Assembly (NCBI RefSeq): GCF_965363235.1
Contig: NC_134844.1
Span: 20,008,646-20,072,645, forward strand
Length of the DNA: 64,000 nt
Source: Mytilus galloprovincialis
Lineage: Eukaryota > Mollusca > Bivalvia > Mytilida > Mytilidae
Direction: 5' to 3'
Below, piece after piece: positions 1 through 11,800 of the stretch. Under the pieces are notes generated by a model. It was not told where the DNA came from, ran no database searches, and worked only from the letters and a program-made list of their open reading frames with translations. Made by a program: the position numbers and the translations under genes. Numbering within the stretch: position 1 is the stretch's first letter; the number at the start of each line of letters is the position of its first letter.

Positions 1-1000
1 TGGGTTGCTGCCACTTAATTGGTAATTTTAAGGAAATTTTGCAGTTTTTGGTCATTATCTTGAATATCATTATAGATAAAGATAAACTGTTAACAGCAAA
101 AATGATCAGCAAAGTAAGATCTACAAATAGGTTAATATGACCAAAATTGTCAATTGACCCCTTAAGGGGTAAATGTCCTTTAATGACAATTTTTCACAAT
201 TTGTTCATCATATTTGCTAACTTTAAAAAATCTTCTCCTCTGAAACTACTGAATGGATTTGGATGAAACTTAGCATGATAGTTCCTTAGATTATCCTGCA
301 CAAAGTGTGTGCTTCGATTTTTGATCCGTCAAAAAACATGGCCGCCCTTACTTTAAATAGAACATAGGGGTCAAATGCAGTTTTTGGCTTATATCTCAAA
401 AACGAAAGCATTTAGAGCAAATCTGACAAAGGGTAAAAATGTTCATTAGGTCAAGATCTATCAGCCCTGAAATTTTCAGACGAATCAAACAAACCATTGT
501 TGGGTTGCTGCCACTTAATTGGTAATTTTAAGGAAATTTTGCAGTTTTTGGTCATTATCTTGAATATCATTATAGATAAAGATAAACTGTAAACAGCAAA
601 AATGATCAGCAAAGTAAGATCGACAAATAAGTTAAATATGACCAAAATTGTCAATTGACCCCTTAAGGGGTTATTGTCCTTTAATGACAATTTTTTCACA
701 ATTTGTTCATCATATTTGCTAACTTTAAAAAATCTTCTCCTCTAAAACTACTCAACCAAATTCAACCAAACTTCAACTGAATGATCAGTAGGGTGTATAA
801 AATAAAGTTTGTGTTTTATTTTCTATTTTGTCTAAAAACATGGCCGTCAAGGCTAAAAATAGAACACAGGGTAAAATGCAGTTTTTGGCTTATATCTAAA
901 AAACTCCAGCATTTAGAGCAAATAAGACTAGAAGTTAAAATATTTATTAGGTCAAGGTCTACCTGTCCTGAAATTTTCAATTTGCAATTTGCAAAAAAAA
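1..1000. repeat. Two tandem copies of a ~500-bp dispersed repeat
   Basis: The sequence starting at position 1 (tgggttgctgccacttaatt) starts again at 501 and stays nearly identical for about 280 bases, then diverges. Both copies contain the phrase 'gcatttagagcaaat'. A diverged inverted copy lies at about 36,240-36,510. No convincing coding potential; the open frames on both strands here are by-products of the repeat. Nothing else is visible in 1,000-1,090. Confidence 0.85.
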
Positions 1001-1094
1001 TAATTTGTTGTGCTACTTCCAAAAAATAGAAAATATTCTGACCAGAAAAAAAACCATCTCCCCCTACAAGTTAAATGGTAGGTCAAAGTATGGC

Positions 1095-1405
1095 CTCCAA
1101 GGTCAGATGACACCTACCAGTTGGGCATGTACAAGTCAGGAGCCTGTAATTCAGTGGTTGTCGTTTGTTGCTGTGTTATTTATTTGTTTTTCGTTCATTT
1201 ATTTGTATCTTAATTCGGCTGTTAGTTTTGTCAATTGAATTGTTTTACATTTGTCATTTCGGGGCCTTTTATAGCTGACTATGCGGTATTGGCTTTGCTC
1301 ATTGTTGAAGGCTGTTTGGTGACCTATAGTTGTTAATTTCTGTGTCATTTGGTCTCTTGTTTAGAGTTGGTCTCATTGGCAATTACACCAAATCTTCTTT
1401 TTTTT
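1095..1405 (-). repeat. Dispersed repeat family A, copy 1
   Basis: Family A is recognised by phrases that recur through the window: on its + strand 'gatgtggtatgattgccaat', then 'caacaatgagcaaagcccat', 'gtcagctataaaaggccccg' and 'cctgacttgggacaggcaca'. Here it lies in reverse, from 'gtcaggagcctgtaattcag' to 'ctcattggcaattacacc'. Other copies or fragments are near 11.5, 33.9, 34.2, 34.9, 35.3, 37.2/38.2, 40.9, 44.0, 54.3, 54.7, 56.7/58.1 and 60.2/60.7 kb. It looks non-coding and non-autonomous; I recognise it as a common mussel repeat but cannot assign a superfamily. Confidence 0.8.
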
Positions 1406-1644
1406 GTATAAAGTTTGTTACATAAGGCATTTATAAACCAAGTATGCAGCATCCAGGTCTACTACCTTCTGAAATATACAGCTTTTAAGTCAAGAGCTAA
1501 CACTGTCGCTGTCATCTCCAGATCACTACCCTTAAGTCTTGTTTTCTGTGACAGAAGTTGCAGGCAAGACAAAAATTGCTCTTATTGTGGCTGTCATTTT
1601 TAATGAAATCCAAGTGAACAACGTTAAATTTTCGTGGTCAAGTC

Positions 1645-2225
1645 CATATCTCAGATACTATAAGCAATAAGTCTAGTAGATTTGGTGTATAGAAGAACTG
1701 TAAAGTGTACATGTCCAACTGGCAGGTGTCATCTCACCTTGACCTCATTTTCATGGTTCAGTGGTTATAGTTAAGTTTTTGTGTTTTGGTCTGTTTTTCT
1801 TATACTATATGCAATAGGTCTACTAAAATTGGTTTATAGAATGATTGTAAGGTGTACATGTCTAGCTGACAGGTGTCATCTAACCTTGACCTCATTTTCA
1901 TAATTCAGTGGTCAAAGTTAACTTTTTTAGTTTTGGTCTATTTTTTTAATACTTTATGCATTAGGTCAACTATATTTGGTGTATGAAAATATTTTATGAT
2001 CTATATGTCGGTTACGCAGGTTTTATTTGAACTTGACCTCATTTTCACAGTCCATTGCTAAGTTTTAAGTGTTTGTGTTTTGGTCTCATTTTCTTTATTT
2101 ATAAACAGTAAGTCATATATATTTGTAATATTGAAGAATTGTTAGCTGTACATGTTTGCCTGGCATGGTTCAATATGTTCAATAAGGCATTGTTTACCAG
2201 GTGAGCGATTCAGGCTCTTGAGAGC
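1645..2225. repeat. Tandem repeat, ~146-bp unit, about four diverged copies
   Basis: The phrase 'actataagcaataggtc' or a variant recurs at about 1,655, 1,803, 1,950 and 2,097. Each is followed by 'ggtgtacatgtc' and 'cttgacctcattttca'. The same unit appears at about 11,125-11,470 and 11,660-11,780. Non-coding. Confidence 0.8.
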
Positions 2226-3387
2226 CTCTTGTTGTATCTGGAAGTGTATATAAGTTTCCATGTAATATAAAAAATTCTACTTTCCTTAAAAAAAACCTTC
2301 TCAAAACTGTTGACAAGACTGTTTAAGACTCTTTTCTTTGAATTTAAGACATACACGTAAAATAAATATATACATGTAGATATAAACCCCTTGTCATCAC
2401 ATTTTGTTTAAATAATTTCTCATCTAAATTTGACTTTGGAAGTTAAAGAGATCATCCTTTCTGATGCAGACCAAGAAAAGAAGAAAATCAATAAGTTTTT
2501 AAATTTTATTCTTCATAATTTTTCATATTATTTTTCAATTTGCTGATTAACTCCTGTTCAAATACAAATACAGATACAAATTTGCCTCCTTTTCCCTGCT
2601 CCTTACAGTAGCTACAAAACATAACAAGATTCTCGTACTGGAGCCAGGGTCAGGGACGACCGTCCGTCCAATGAGTTTTAAATTCTCGGACCCGTTTATC
2701 CTCGTATTTTTTTTAGCCTCCGTAACTTGGTCGGACTTGCGAGACGGCCTTTGTGGTGCCTTTCATGGTCTCGCACTTTCCGACAGCGAAGCCATGTATA
2801 TTAAACGATGTTTGTGACCAAAATTATGTGTACACTTTCAAAATGAAAACAAGACTGGTTCCACTTCTTCATAAAATTAACGGTAACCAGTCACTGAAGT
2901 CGTCCTAATAACCAATCGTCTAAAATACACACAATATCAAGCGGGCAGTTACGAATTAATATCTTCCGACGCAAAAATATTCAGTTTTTTTTTAATTTTC
3001 TGTTATGATTATATTCTATTCAGTCTATGCAACATAAATCAATCAATAATTACCAAAATTTGACATTTTCAAAACACGTGGTACTGACCGTTTTCACGCT
3101 TTTTTTTTTAATTTTGAACAATCGGTTATTAGGGAGACCGTCAAAACTGGTTAACGGAATTTTTGCAAGGAAGAGAGTATCAGTTTATTAATATCGATGA
3201 CGTTGAGTGACATTCTGCGTTAACTTACCGTAACGATTAAAAAAGTGCACACAGATATGCACTAGACCGGTCGGACTATCGACAGTGTACGTTATCTAGT
3301 CCAAGCTTATTTAAACTAGACACGGGCTTCGAGCTACCGCTTAACGTTGCAGACTGCACTGAACATAGAAAATGAAAGGGCGAGTTT
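2226..3387. other. No gene seen; degenerate inverted repeat at 2,886-3,158
   Basis: No coding potential found. Inside, 'aaccagtcactgaagtcgtc' with 'ctaataaccaatcg' at about 2,886-2,920 is matched in reverse by 'cggttattagggagaccgtc' and 'aaaactggtt' at about 3,123-3,153. This suggests an old foldback element of about 270 bp. No target duplication is visible. The flanks are less AT-rich than their surroundings. Confidence 0.35.
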
Positions 3388-3870
3388 CAAGTTAAAGTTT
3401 TTGGTTGAGGTAGTTTTTGATGAAGTTGAAGTCCAATTAACTTGAAACTTAGTACATATGTTGCCTATGGTATGATCTTTCTAATTTTAATGCCAAATTA
3501 GATTTTTATGCCCATTTATGGGCATTATGTTTTCTGGACTGTGCGTTCATCTGTTCGTCCCGCTTCAGGTTAAAGTTTTTGGTTGAGGTAGTTTTTGATG
3601 AAGTTGAAGTCCAATCAACTTGAAACTTAGTACACATGTTCCTTATCATATGATCTTTCTAATTTTATGCCAAATTAGAGATTTTACCCCATTTTCACGG
3701 TCTACTGAACATAGAAAATGATAGTGTGGATGGGTCATCCGTGTACTTAGGACACATTCTTGTTTACCCAATTTTACAGTCCATTGAACATGGAAAATGA
3801 TAGTGCCAGTGGGGCATCCGTGTCTCTTTTTAAATGAATAACATTTTTGTACAATTGAATTTCCTTGCAA
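3388..3870. repeat. Dispersed repeat, two ~178-bp tandem units
   Basis: The phrase 'gttaaagtttttggttgagg' occurs at 3,391 and 3,569, each followed by 'tagtttttgatgaagttgaa' and 'aacttgaaacttagtaca'. The units are followed by 'tttatgcccatttatgggca' (a short palindrome) and by two diverged copies of 'tgaacatagaaaatgatagt'. A related stretch starting 'gatcaagttgaaactaggtt' lies at about 26,370 inside the Mutator-like element. Non-coding. Confidence 0.7.
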
Positions 3871-4215
3871 CTATTATTGATGGTTTGGAAAAGTTATGAA
3901 GTTGGTTTAATATCAACATATTGTCATCTTATTAGGAAATAAGTTGTTTCTGAGACTTCTTCTTTTAGTTAACAATAATATATAATACTCTCAGAACAAC
4001 AGATTTTTGTTGGGATCTGTTATAGGGGGAAATGTTTTACACACTTCTTTACAGTTAATAATCACTGAAGTATTTAAAAGGACATTAAAAATTATCATTT
4101 ATGTGGAGATAAGATTGAAATACATACATGTGGAATAATGTATATCCCATTAAATCGTCAACTAGAAATATTGTAGGGTTTAGATACTATTATTTACATT
4201 TATACCTATTTCCAG

Positions 4216-6850
4216 GATGTTGCTAACCTGATACCTGATGTACATGGACAAAATCTGGAAGAAATTAAATATACAGGTTTGTACACAAATTATAACATGT
4301 GAATAGTATAGTGTTCTTGGTATTTATGTAGATTTAAGAACTTTTTTTTTGCTGCACAGTTTGCTTTCTCTTAGATTGAACTAAATGGTTGACATCAAAG
4401 GACAAGGTTCACTAATGGCACAAAATGGCCTAAAATATCAACTTCATCATAAAACACCAAAAAGGTCTCAATTTGGTTTGTAAATGGGTCTATTTCAAAA
4501 TTATAAATGCCAAATATATCAGTTCTTTTCATAAGACTACAAGATATTCGCCAAAGTAAGCCCATTTTGGACATTTTGTCAAAATATAATGATTTTGTGC
4601 ATTTTTCAGACCTAAAAGCTTTTGAAACACTTTGGCCGCCATCTACGATCCAGAATGTGTTGTAACCAAAAGATTCCAATTTTGATATAGATTTCATCAA
4701 TATAAAAACTTTTTGGATCGTAGATGGAGGCCAAGGTTAATTATGCCAAAAACAATTAAAATTATGGACAAAAAGTACCAAAATTGACCTTTTAATACAA
4801 ATTATGCTCATTTAAGGGGTCTTCGCTCCATAAATAGTAAAGGAAAGTGCCAGAAAAAATATTTTTGTTTTAGTAGTATTAACACAAGTATTTCTATGTG
4901 ACATTTGTAATTTTTTGCCCCAATTTAAAAAACATAAAAAAATCAGGGCCAATTTTAACCCTTAGTGAACCTTCTCCTTTATCACACACAGAATATTAAC
5001 CATCAATAGAAATAAGTTTTAAGAATCTTTTTATCTTTGTTTAAAATCTTATTTACATCAATATTAGCTGAACCTTTGGTATAGAAATTTAAGAGATTTG
5101 CTTAACCATTCAGGAGTGGTTTTTGTTGAGCCTTCAACTTTAGTCGAAAAAGCGAGACATAGCAATCCTACATTCCGGCGTCGGCGTCGGCAGCGTCCAC
5201 AAATATTCACTCTGTGGTTAAAGTTTTTGAAATATTAATAACTTTCTCAAACTATCCTGGATTTCTACCAAACTTGGACAGAAGCTTGTATAGGATCATA
5301 AGATAGTATCCGGAAGTACATTTTGTAAAAATAAAATTCCATTTTTTCCGTATTTAACTTATAAATGGACTTAGTTTTTCTGCAGGGAAATATTACATTC
5401 ACTCTGTGGTTAAAGTTTTTTAAATTTTAAAAACTTTCTAAACTATCCTGGATTTGTACCAAACTTAGACAGAAGCTAGTTTATGATCATAAGATAGTAA
5501 CCAGAAGTAAATTTTGTTAAAAAAAATCCATTTTATCTGTAATTTATCTGTAAATGAACTTAGTTTTTCTGCCAGGAAACAGTACATTCACTCTGAGGTT
5601 AAAGTTTTAAAATTTTTTGTTGAGCCTGCGATTGACAGCAAAAGTAGGCCAGACACTGGGTTCAGCAGAACCATTATGATTTTTTTTAAGTAAATCATTT
5701 AAATTCTGTTCTTTTATACAGTGTGTAACATTTTGATATGCATAACAATCTAGGTTTTTCTTTATTTTTTGTCCCAATGATTCATACACAATGCGAAAAA
5801 ATTGTCAGCTCTACTTTATAATACTGTATGAATACAGTCTGTATGGTATATGATTCCATGACTATATTGATATGCATCATTCCTTTTAGGTGCACTCAAT
5901 TCCCAAGCATTTGTACAAAGGGCTAAAGAGAAAGTCCAAGCATGTAAAGTTAAACCACTAAGAAGATCATCAAGTCTTCCTAAGCAGTCCCAGTTGTGTC
6001 GAGATAGATGCTCACCTTATGAAACCCCTGAACAGTCTCCCAAAAAAGCTTCCTCTTGTGACTCACCAAACAAATCCTCAATTAGTGACTCGCCGAGCAA
6101 ATCATCAATAAGTGACTCACCAAGCAAGTCATCCATGAGTGACTCTCCAAGTAAATCCTCCATGTGTGGTAAGTTTGTACAGAAAAAAAAACCACAGAGT
6201 CGGGACTAAATAAAATTTGAAAATTACTTTTTTTGATTCTGCTACAAAAAAATATCTCTATGTTAATTGTCAACTGATGTAATGAAAAAAATAGCACAGT
6301 TACAAAGCAATAGGGGGACATTTTCTAAGGTGTACAAATTGGTGTACAGTTCACTTAATTGATTTAATCACCAATTCAGATATTTCGTAGGTGGAATCAT
6401 GTAAATGTGTTTAAACACTTTTAGGTCCATTTTTCTTCAACTTGAATGTCTTTACTAAATTCGCAAATATGAAACACAACAAGTATATGCTACAAAATTA
6501 TTCTGCTCACAGAGGTCATGATACAAGTTTTGAGAGGAGTAACAAATGGCAGGACTTTTTTCTTTATTTTGATAATTTTGTTAAATTCTTGTCTTTTTTA
6601 CTGGATCACCATCAGCAGTAGAATTGTAAATTTGATCTAATGAAGTCATGATAAAAAGTTTTCATCACTTTTAAATAAGATTTTCTCATTTATTTTTACA
6701 GAGCCAGATTCTGATCCACCACCATACCACACAGTCTATCCCAGTATCTATCCAAGTCTACACTTCATCACCAGTAACCATGACTACAGTCAGAACCAAT
6801 CAGATCACAGTAACAACTCTTCACCAGAGACCAGTATTTGTAGAAAGTAA
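4216..6850 (+). CDS. Last three exons of an unidentified multi-exon gene (PPxY, Ser-rich repeat)
   Basis: Three exons chain in phase. Exon 4,216-4,276 has acceptor tttccag and donor g|gtttgt. Exon 5,890-6,168 has acceptor ccttttag and donor g|gtaagt. Exon 6,702-6,850 has acceptor tttttacag and ends in TAA. All junctions are phase 1 and restore Gly and Glu codons. The 162 or so residues visible begin DVANLIPDVHGQNLEEIKYT and continue with a basic stretch (KVKPLRRSSSLPK). Then come three to four copies of an SDSPSKSS(I/M) octapeptide, and an acidic-proline segment with a PPPY motif of the kind bound by WW domains (DPPPYHTVYP). The upstream exons are outside the window or not recognisable. I do not recognise the family. 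The repeat suggests a disordered, phosphorylatable tail; that is inference. AATAAA-type signals lie downstream, for example near 7,186. Confidence 0.75.
4397..4980. mobile_element. 584-bp MITE in an intron, 3-bp target duplication
   Basis: Terminal inverted repeats AAAGGA(C/G)AAGGTTCACTAA are seen at 4,397 and, reversed, ending at 4,980. They are flanked by ATC on both sides (4,394-4,396 and 4,981-4,983). The interior holds a second inverted repeat: 'ttggccgccatctacgatcc' near 4,632 pairs with 'ggatcgtagatggaggccaa' near 4,716-4,735. There is no transposase frame. A 3-bp duplication would fit PIF/Harbinger, but ATC is not the usual TWA, so the superfamily is open. It sits in the intron between the first two visible exons of the host gene. 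Confidence 0.7.
5125..5680 (+). repeat. Dispersed repeat with ~190-bp tandem units (family D), intronic
   Basis: The phrase 'attcactctgtggttaaag' occurs near 5,207, 5,398 and 5,587, with 'cctggatttctaccaaactt' and 'acagaagcttgt' between. It is framed by 'gttgagccttcaactttagt' at the start and 'gttgagcctgcgattgacag' with 'cagacactgggttc' at the end. An inverted copy lies at about 31,660-32,200. Non-coding. Confidence 0.8.
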
Positions 6851-7725
6851 ATTGACAAAAGAAAGATAATTCAAATTGGTGCTAAAATTAGAATGTAGAT
6901 TATAATAGCTTGTATTTATCTAAGATACAAATGTACTGCTCTCATGCACTGACATGATGTTAAATAATTATTCATTAGCTGATAAAAGGCTAGGCACTAA
7001 ACAAAGTAGCCATGATAATAATTTGATTTACAGGTCATTGTATGAAAACGAGATGTTTAAAGACATAGCATTATGCTTGTTAATCCGTGAAAATGTTGTA
7101 GTTCTGAGCTAACATTGTTAATCCTTGATGACTTTTTTGCTTTAGTGAATTGCTTTGAGCAACTATATATTAATATCCTGAAAAAAATAAATATCTTTTG
7201 ATGCTTTGATAGAAACAAAATATGAGTATGTCTTGAAAAAGGACAACTTTATATAAGCCATGAAAATTCATACATATGAAATTAAACAAAAAAATCAACT
7301 GTAACAAATGAAAGATCTCATAAATTCTTTTATTTTTTAAATTTCTATGTTATATTCAACCATATACTAACTCTGCTGTAATTTGAGTTTCTACAGCCAT
7401 CAAATTTAAAATTGACTGTTGCAATTATGAAAATACAGTTCACTTAAAGACATTGTTAAAGACAAATTTTTGACCACTTTGTTTCTTATTATTTTAGAAT
7501 TGTTAGGGTTTAACATTTTTAAAATTTTGCAAAGATGACTAATAGGTGAAGTCAATTTTAGACCATGATTCGTCTCATTGTTTCAAAGTTATTAGTGTGT
7601 AAACCTTTTTTAATTTTGTCAAGATGACTTATCTTGGTTAGGCAAATTTTAGACCATGATTTGTCTTATTGTTTTAAAATTATTATTGTTTAAACATTTT
7701 TTTTATACAATTTGGTCAAGATGAC
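6851..7725. other. 3' flank of the host gene, then a ~120-bp tandem repeat
   Basis: 6,851 to about 7,480 is probably 3' UTR and flank: AT-rich, no gene, with an AATAAA-like signal near 7,186. At 7,490-7,725 the phrase 'ttttagaccatgattcgtct' recurs as 'ttttagaccatgatttgtct' about 94 bases later. 'caagatgact' recurs with it at about 7,529, 7,620 and 7,718, making two to three diverged tandem units. Non-coding. Confidence 0.55.
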
Positions 7726-7729
7726 CTAC

Positions 7730-7885
7730 TTCTTAGATGCATGCATGCCTCCGGGTGCGGGAATTTCTCGCTACATTGAAGACCTGTTGGTGACCCTCTG
7801 CTGTTGTTTTTTATTTGGTCGGGTTGTTGTCTCTTTGACACATTCCCCATTTCCATTCTCAATTTTATACTTTGTTATATTTTTT
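7730..7885 (-). repeat. Dispersed repeat family B, fragment
   Basis: Reverse orientation of family B, whose + strand carries 'gagaatggaaatgggaaatg' and 'caacaacccgaccaaagagc'. Here it reads 'ggtcgggttgttgtctcttt' and 'ccccatttccattctc'. Longer or other copies are at 49,815-50,450, 51,515-51,575 and 63,340-63,480. The 84-residue open frame across it is not a gene. Confidence 0.75.
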
Positions 7886-8771
7886 ATATGTTATATTTTT
7901 TATTCCTTTCCTACCATACATAGTAATTGTATCTGGATACAGTTTGGTAACAGGAGATTACCATGAAGTTGCGGTCACATGACCTTGAAACTTATTACAT
8001 ATGTTTATTTTTATATTTACTTTAAAGAGAATATTTCAAATTTTGGTTTTAACCAAGTTTTCATGGCTAACTAAACATGAAATTGTAATGGTGTGAAAGG
8101 TCCTTTGTGCCCTATGGACACATCCTACATCCTTGCTGATAGCTTGTTATGAATTTGGTTAGACAGTCAATCTTTTAGCTATGACACACCAATGAAATTA
8201 TATAAAGCTTTATGATTTATAAGATAGAAAAGCTAGACCATCCATAATTTATTCAAACAATACAGCATATATAATATATAACATATACGACTAATTTTAC
8301 CATATTATAGACAGCATCTTTAATATTCTGGGTATTTTTTACTAGATGTTTCAGTATGTAGATTTTTCTCCTTTTCTCCTGTGATGTCAAAATTTTACAA
8401 GAATTTCTGTGATGTACAGATATGGTGGACAAATAGTGTAAAGTTGTATCTAGGAAAAACTAATATAGAGTTGCAGTTTATATTCAATAATATTCATTAT
8501 ATTCAATTTAAATAATGCATGAAAAATAACCCCAAATATATGTCTTCATTTTTTATGTGAATATATATGTATTCAGTAAAAAATATGCTAATTGGCCTTG
8601 GTTGATGTTTGATTATAATGTTTTCAAAAGAATGATGAAAACTAGTTTGTATTAGTCCTCTATTTCCATGGGAAGGAAAACATTTAATGTATAAAATACT
8701 ATTATATAAAAGTATCAGCTGACAACAAAGATTCAAATCATTCATATACAAATTGTACCAGTATGATTTTA
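7886..8771. other. No gene seen
   Basis: AT-rich sequence with short degenerate repeat phrases, such as 'gaaacttattacatatgttt' near 7,987, which is related to the 3.4-kb repeat. No splice-framed exon or conserved peptide is visible in either strand. Confidence 0.4.
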
Positions 8772-9034
8772 CAGCCGATTGCATTGAGTGTGTAGGTAAA
8801 GGTAATATCTTTGGTTAGCCAGCTTGCTAGCTGAACCGTGAAGTCATTATCAGGTAAGATATATTACCCTTCTTTCAAAGTACCCTAGTCTTACAGATAG
8901 ATTGGTTATCTGTCAGATTAGTCTACTCTAAAAGGAGGGTAATTTACCTAACCTAATAATGACTTCATGGTTCAGCTAGCAAGCAAGTTAACCAAAGATT
9001 TTACCTTCACCTACACACTCAATGCAATTGGCTG
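8772..9034. mobile_element. 263-bp foldback element (MITE-like)
   Basis: The first ~100 bases are repeated in reverse at the end. The left arm runs cagccgattgcattgagtgt, 'ctttggttagccagcttgct', 'gaaccgtgaagtcattat'. The right arm runs 'ataatgacttcatggttcag', 'gcaagcaagttaaccaaag', 'cactcaatgcaattggctg'. No clear target duplication. A second foldback at 35,825-36,030 shares the 'tttggttagc..gcttgcttgc' part of the arm. Confidence 0.75.
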
Positions 9035-10150
9035 AAATAGATTTGTTCAATTCAATCAAGTCTTCAAATAAAAAATCAAATTTAAACAATGATATAGTAA
9101 CTTCTGGTGAAATATAAGATATTTCCAGATGCAAATTATACTTTAGTTGTATTCAGTTTATAGACAGACAGATACATGTTGTATTTATATTTAATTTGTA
9201 TAAGCTAGTCAAAGGAGCAAGACATTTTTTTATATTACTTTTACTAATATTTCTTTATTTCGAAATATATTCTTTTCTATCACCTCTTTAACTCATATGC
9301 TAGTCATAACATTGTGTAATATTTAGTAAATGTTTATGTCACATTTTGCATGTGTTCATCTGTGAACATAAATGTGTGTTCTTTGTAAAATTTCTATACA
9401 CTGTAGTTGTTTATTTGTCACATTTGTGTACGTGTTCATCTGTAAGTGTGTTCTTTGTAAAACTTCTATACACAGTAGTTTGTAAATAGTTATGTGCACA
9501 AAAGCACCTTTTGATAGCAATATTTCATTTCTTATTCTTTTTAAGATTTTTTTAATAAATTTTTAATAAATTCTTGATACTATTATGTTTTGTTATGATT
9601 ATATAAGTGCACAAGATATTATCAAACCCAATAATGGATTAAGGATGTACTAAGGTGAAATTTGAAAAAATCAAGAACTTAAAATTGATACTAAGGCTGA
9701 CTTTGATTTTAACCTCACATTTGCATTGGTATTATTTGGGTCTCAAATAGAAAGAAATGAAAAGAATCTGCCTAAATTTTGGAAAATGACTTTTATGAAA
9801 AGAAAAATGGGTTTATGAGGCAAAATATTTTACCCTGTATCAATGGGAAAAAAAACTGCACCATCCCCAATTACCTTGAGTTGAAAAAATATTGGAAATT
9901 TTTGTCTCAACTTGAAGGACTCAAAAAGCCAAACTTAAGAAGGCTGTTTCCAAGAGAAGCGGCATACTAAAGTTGTTACATGTTGTGATTGGGTTAGTAT
10001 ATGGCAAACCACTAATTGTGAATTAATGATACAAATCATCCTGATACCCCTTCAATCTTTAACAGGGTCAATACAGAAACATGTAGTATTTATGTATTGA
10101 TAAATTTGTAGAGAGCCTGAAAGGCTGTTGAAAAATGCATGGCTTTTGTT
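9035..10150. other. No gene seen
   Basis: AT-rich. A short direct repeat near 9,350-9,490 has 'gtgttcatctgt' and 'tgtgttctttgtaaaa' each twice, about 75 bases apart. Poly-T stretches and AATAAA-like words near 9,550-9,570 could be polyadenylation signals but no gene ends here. The 63-residue frame at 9,779-9,970 has no recognisable feature. Confidence 0.4.
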
Positions 10151-10329
10151 ATGTGTTTTGAATTTATTTCCTTAGAATTGGACTCAGCGATGGCAGCGTC
10201 AACAATGTATTAGTTTGTGATTAGGTCTAGTGGTAATTCAAATATATAATGTAAAGTTTATATGACAGTTGTAATAAAGCTTTATATTTAGGACTATCAA
10301 CATAATATCAAGGATAAGTGGTAGGTAAA

Positions 10330-10615
10330 TGATTTTTGGTATGCAGTTGTAGTAGCAATGAATTGGCACATCTCATTATCATGGAGATTATTTGACCCCA
10401 CCCCCTCAGTTATGGTTTATTGACTTTGAAATTTTACTTAGTTTACATACATAAGTTTGTGTTTAGGTTTGTTTAAAGGGAACTACTAATGATAAGTGAA
10501 TGGTATTTGTAAGCAGTTGTATTAGCATTGGTACATCTCATTTCCATGGAGATTGTTAAGTCATGTACCTTCAGTCATCGTTCATTGACTTTGAATATTT
10601 GCAAAACTTACATGT
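10330..10615. repeat. Tandem repeat, two diverged ~166-bp units
   Basis: 'ttggcacatctcattatcat' with 'ggagattatttgacccc' near 10,363 is repeated as 'ttggtacatctcatttccat' with 'ggagattgttaagtcatg' near 10,529. Both are followed by 'attgactttgaa'. 'aaaaaagcgagacat' at about 10,663 resembles a phrase in family D (5.15 kb). Non-coding. Confidence 0.65.
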
Positions 10616-11124
10616 TAAAGTGTTGCTATTTTAATTTCAACATTTGCTTTATCTAAACTACAAAAAAGCGAGACATATCTCTGTGCTAACAGTTTATTTG
10701 TAACAAGGATGTGTTTTTGCTCAATCTTTTTATGTCTGTTGAACAGGGGTATACTATTGTTGCCTTTATTTACAAAAATCTTTTTTGAACTTCATAAGTC
10801 TGCATTCTCGAAATGGTTAGTCGACACCTTATTAGAGTAGTTCCCTTTGATGAAGATATGTACAATTAATAGCGTGTTTGTCTTATATCATAAAACATAT
10901 AATAGATAGATAGAAGTTTAAATTGGCATGCTTGAAGATTTTGATTTGATATTCGATCATAAAAGAGTAAACCATATTAACACCAGTGCAAGTTATTTAT
11001 CAAGTTAGTTGTTCCAGTGCAATGAATTTTTAACTGGTAGGGGAATATTTATTGCCATGCAATACTATGAGAATGCTTGTTTCAGTTGTTTTGTTGCTGA
11101 AAATACTCCCTAATTATGAGTTAT
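10616..11124. other. No gene seen
   Basis: Unique-looking AT-rich sequence between two tandem repeat blocks. No coding or structured element recognised. Confidence 0.4.
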
Positions 11125-11800
11125 AGTCCCCATCTCCGATACTATAAGCAATAGGTCAACTATAGAAAGGTGTACATGTTGGACTGGCAGGTTACATCTG
11201 ACCTTTACCCCATTTTCATGGTTCATTTGTCAATGTAGAGTTTTTGTGGTCTGGTCAGTTTCCCCGGATACTATAAGCAAAAGATTATCTGTATTTGGTG
11301 TGTGGAATGAGTAAGGTGTACATGTTCGTTTAACTGGTTTCATCTGACCTTGACTTTTTATTTATTCATTGAACAATGTTGTAAGGTTTTTTTTCTGCTT
11401 TGGATTTGTCTTTGATACTATAAGCCTTAGAGCCATTATATTTGATATATATTATTGAACGATTTTAGGTAGACATTTTCTCATTTAAATTGTTTTACAT
11501 TGTCATTTCGGGACCTTTTATAGATGACTATGCGGTATGGGCTTTGCTCATTGTTGAAGGCCGTACTGTGACTTATAGTTGTTAATGTCTGTGTCATTTT
11601 GTTGAGAGTTGTCTCATTGGCAATGGTACATCTTCTTTTTATATGTCTGTCTGTCCATGCATATAGCAAATAACTGTAAGCCATTGGTTAACTATATTTG
11701 TTGTGAGGAATGATTATAAGATGTCTGTCTGGTAATGTTCATCAGACCTTAACCCCATTTTCATGGTTTATTGATTTAGTCTGTTCACAAGCAGGCCTCT
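11125..11800. repeat. Copies of the ~146-bp tandem repeat with a family A fragment between
   Basis: Two units of the 1.65-kb tandem repeat ('gatactataagcaataggtc', 'aaggtgtacatgtt') lie at 11,130-11,470. A reversed family A fragment follows at about 11,485-11,645 ('tgactatgcggtatgggctt', 'ctcattggcaatgg'). A third degenerate unit is at 11,660-11,780. The family A fragment appears to have inserted between tandem units. Confidence 0.7.
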
